From: Halobacterium sp. KA-4
GTDB taxonomy: Archaea > Halobacteriota > Halobacteria > Halobacteriales > Halobacteriaceae
Direction of reading: 5' to 3'
Assembly: GCF_021028995.1 (NCBI RefSeq)
Contig: NZ_JAJJZG010000008.1
Span: 1-64,000, forward strand
DNA length: 64,000 nucleotides
Shown here: positions 62,969 to 64,000 of the stretch, one piece after another
Numbering within the stretch: the first letter of the stretch is position 1
Layout of the letters: every line of letters begins with the position of its first letter
The notes under the pieces: model-generated
The model's input: only the letters and a program-made list of their open reading frames with translations
The model's database searches: none
Told to the model about the DNA's origin: nothing
Translations under genes and position numbers: made by a program

Positions 62969-63541
62969 ATGGAGTTCGACCCCGACAGCACCGCGGTCGT
63001 CGTCGTGGACGTCCAGAACGGCTTCTGCCACCCCGAGGGGAGCCTGTACGCGCCCGCCAGCGAGGAAGTCGTCGACCCCGTCACCTCGCTCGTCTCCCGG
63101 GCGCGCGAGGCGGGCGCGAGCGTCGTCTACACGCGGGACGTCCACCCGCCCGAGCAGTTCGAGGGCAACCACTACTACGACGAGTTCGAGCGCTGGGGCG
63201 AGCACGTCGTCGAGGGGACATGGGACGCCCAGTTCCACGACCGCCTCGACGTGCGCAACGAGGACTACGTCGTGGAGAAACACACCTACGACGCGTTCTA
63301 CCAGACCGGCCTCGAAGGGCACCTCGACACCTACGGTATCGACGACGTGCTGGTCTGCGGGACGCTGGCGAACGTCTGCGTGCTCCACACCGCGGGGAGC
63401 GCGGGCCTGCGGGACTACCGGCCGGTGCTCGTCGAGGACGCCATCGGCTACATCGAAGAAGAGCACCGCGAGTACGCGCTCGACCACGCCGACTGGCTGT
63501 TCGGCGAAGTCCTCGACCGCGACGAGGTCGCGTTCCAGTAG
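62969..63541 (+). CDS. pncA: Isochorismatase-family cysteine hydrolase, nicotinamidase-like
   Basis: A 190-residue alpha/beta hydrolase of the isochorismatase superfamily. The catalytic triad is visible: Asp in VVVDVQNGFCHPEGSL, Lys in VVEKHTYDAFYQTGLE, and Cys in VCGTLANVCVLHTAGSA. The HPPEQFEGN segment suits the metal-binding region of nicotinamidases. Its proximity to pncB supports nicotinamide deamidation rather than isochorismate hydrolysis. It is divergent from the Hvo_1808 gene. Confidence 0.88.
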   Translation: MEFDPDSTAVVVVDVQNGFCHPEGSLYAPASEEVVDPVTSLVSRAREAGASVVYTRDVHPPEQFEGNHYYDEFERWGEHVVEGTWDAQFHDRLDVRNEDYVVEKHTYDAFYQTGLEGHLDTYGIDDVLVCGTLANVCVLHTAGSAGLRDYRPVLVEDAIGYIEEEHREYALDHADWLFGEVLDRDEVAFQ

Positions 63542-63550
63542 TCGGAGCCG

Positions 63551-63988
63551 TCAGTGGAGACTGCCGGACTCGGTGGGCGTCTTCCGAACGATGTAGAGCG
63601 CGCCGACGAGCACGGCGAGCAGGACGGCGAATCCGGCGGACGTCAGCAGCGCTTCCATCGCGGCGTGGTCATCGGGGTGGAAACTGATGACGCGACGCGT
63701 GACCGCGATGATGCCGGTGATGATGACGATGCGGACGACGCTCTCCTCGCGGGTGTACGCGACGACCGTCTGGTAGATTTCCACGATGATGAAGAGGAGG
63801 AGGACGGTGTCGATGAGCGCGATGACCTCGCTGGTCTGCGTGATGGCGCCCGTGCGGACCAACTGGAAGATGTTCAATCCGAGGTCGAAGACGCCGACAG
63901 CGAACAGCAAGACGAGCACGTACGCGGCGACGATTTCGACCGCCTGGATGAGTCGCTCGGTGATTCGTACGTGGTCGTCGACGTCCAT
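63551..63988 (-). CDS. PsiE-like membrane protein
   Basis: A 145-residue protein with four hydrophobic helices (about 15-38, 55-75, 87-103 and 115-137) resembling the phosphate-starvation-inducible PsiE family: RLIQAVEIVAAYVLVLLFAVGVFDL near the N-terminus and LLLFIIVEIYQTVVAY in the second helix. The role in haloarchaea is unknown. It is convergent with the nicotinamidase-like gene; no phosphate-regulation site is obvious. The window ends 12 bp upstream of its start. Confidence 0.8.
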   Translation of the reverse strand: MDVDDHVRITERLIQAVEIVAAYVLVLLFAVGVFDLGLNIFQLVRTGAITQTSEVIALIDTVLLLFIIVEIYQTVVAYTREESVVRIVIITGIIAVTRRVISFHPDDHAAMEALLTSAGFAVLLAVLVGALYIVRKTPTESGSLH

Positions 63989-64000
63989 GCACCGGAGTAC

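Overview
The window is chromosomal DNA of a halophilic archaeon (class Halobacteria; Halobacterium-like, but the genus cannot be fixed by eye). The evidence is very high G+C, strongly acidic proteins, archaeal TATA boxes about 28 nt upstream of start codons with little or no 5' leader, F420 and methanopterin-type enzymes, archaemetzincin, SUI1/aIF1, an archaeal RNase P RNA, and several families restricted to haloarchaea (UPF0146, DUF5809/DUF5810 pair, Hvo_1808).

Left chromosomal part (1-21.5 kb): core metabolism and housekeeping. It holds a thiamine kinase/synthase (5' end cut by the window), F420-NADP reductase, an archaeal HAD hydrolase, UPF0146, archaemetzincin, a metallophosphoesterase, cofE with an F420-dependent reductase, a MoxR/DUF58/transglutaminase operon, SUI1, rhodanese, NUDIX, a DtxR-type regulator, a GNAT acetyltransferase, aconitase, a dUTPase/dCTP deaminase-type enzyme, CorA, DUF502 and an MBL-fold hydrolase. 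A 460-bp gene-free stretch at 3881-4342 holds perfect palindromes and a structured block that may be an ncRNA.

Island (21,568-44,494): an integrated element of about 22.9 kb inserted in the 3' end of tRNA-Arg(CCG). A 15-bp direct repeat lies at 21568-21582 and again across the tRNA 3' end at 44480-44494, and a tyrosine integrase starts 85 bp inside the left repeat. The DNA is visibly more A/T-rich than its flanks. Its cargo is almost all DNA-defence-like: (i) a YhaO/YhaN (SbcD/SbcC-like) nuclease-ATPase pair lying between two related integrases; (ii) a PD-(D/E)XK nuclease-like gene followed by a BREX-like operon (SF2 helicase, BrxC/PglY-like DUF499 ATPase, compact PglZ, DUF1156/PglXI-type methyltransferase, unknown 129-aa protein); (iii) an opposing operon with a helicase resembling phosphorothioation-linked restriction helicases, a 51-aa protein, a DndD-like SMC ATPase, a Dnd-associated-4-like protein and a PadR regulator. 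No sulfur-inserting DndC/DndA is present in the window.

Right chromosomal part (44.5-64 kb): tRNA-Arg, a MATE exporter, a membrane-anchored 2Fe-2S ferredoxin, a DJ-1/PfpI protein, 6-phosphogluconate dehydrogenase, an ABC exporter, an iron-type ABC importer with two near-identical palindromic operators of DtxR/Idr type, valS preceded by a valine-rich 10-codon leader ORF placed exactly 28 nt after a TATA box, a CBS protein, an M29-type aminopeptidase, RNase P RNA, AMMECR1, a nicotinate/nicotinamide salvage pair (pncB, pncA-like) around an Hvo_1808 lipoprotein, and a PsiE-like membrane protein.

The most notable items are the tRNA-bounded defence island with its two non-canonical BREX-like and Dnd-like modules, and the putative valine-attenuation leader in front of valS.
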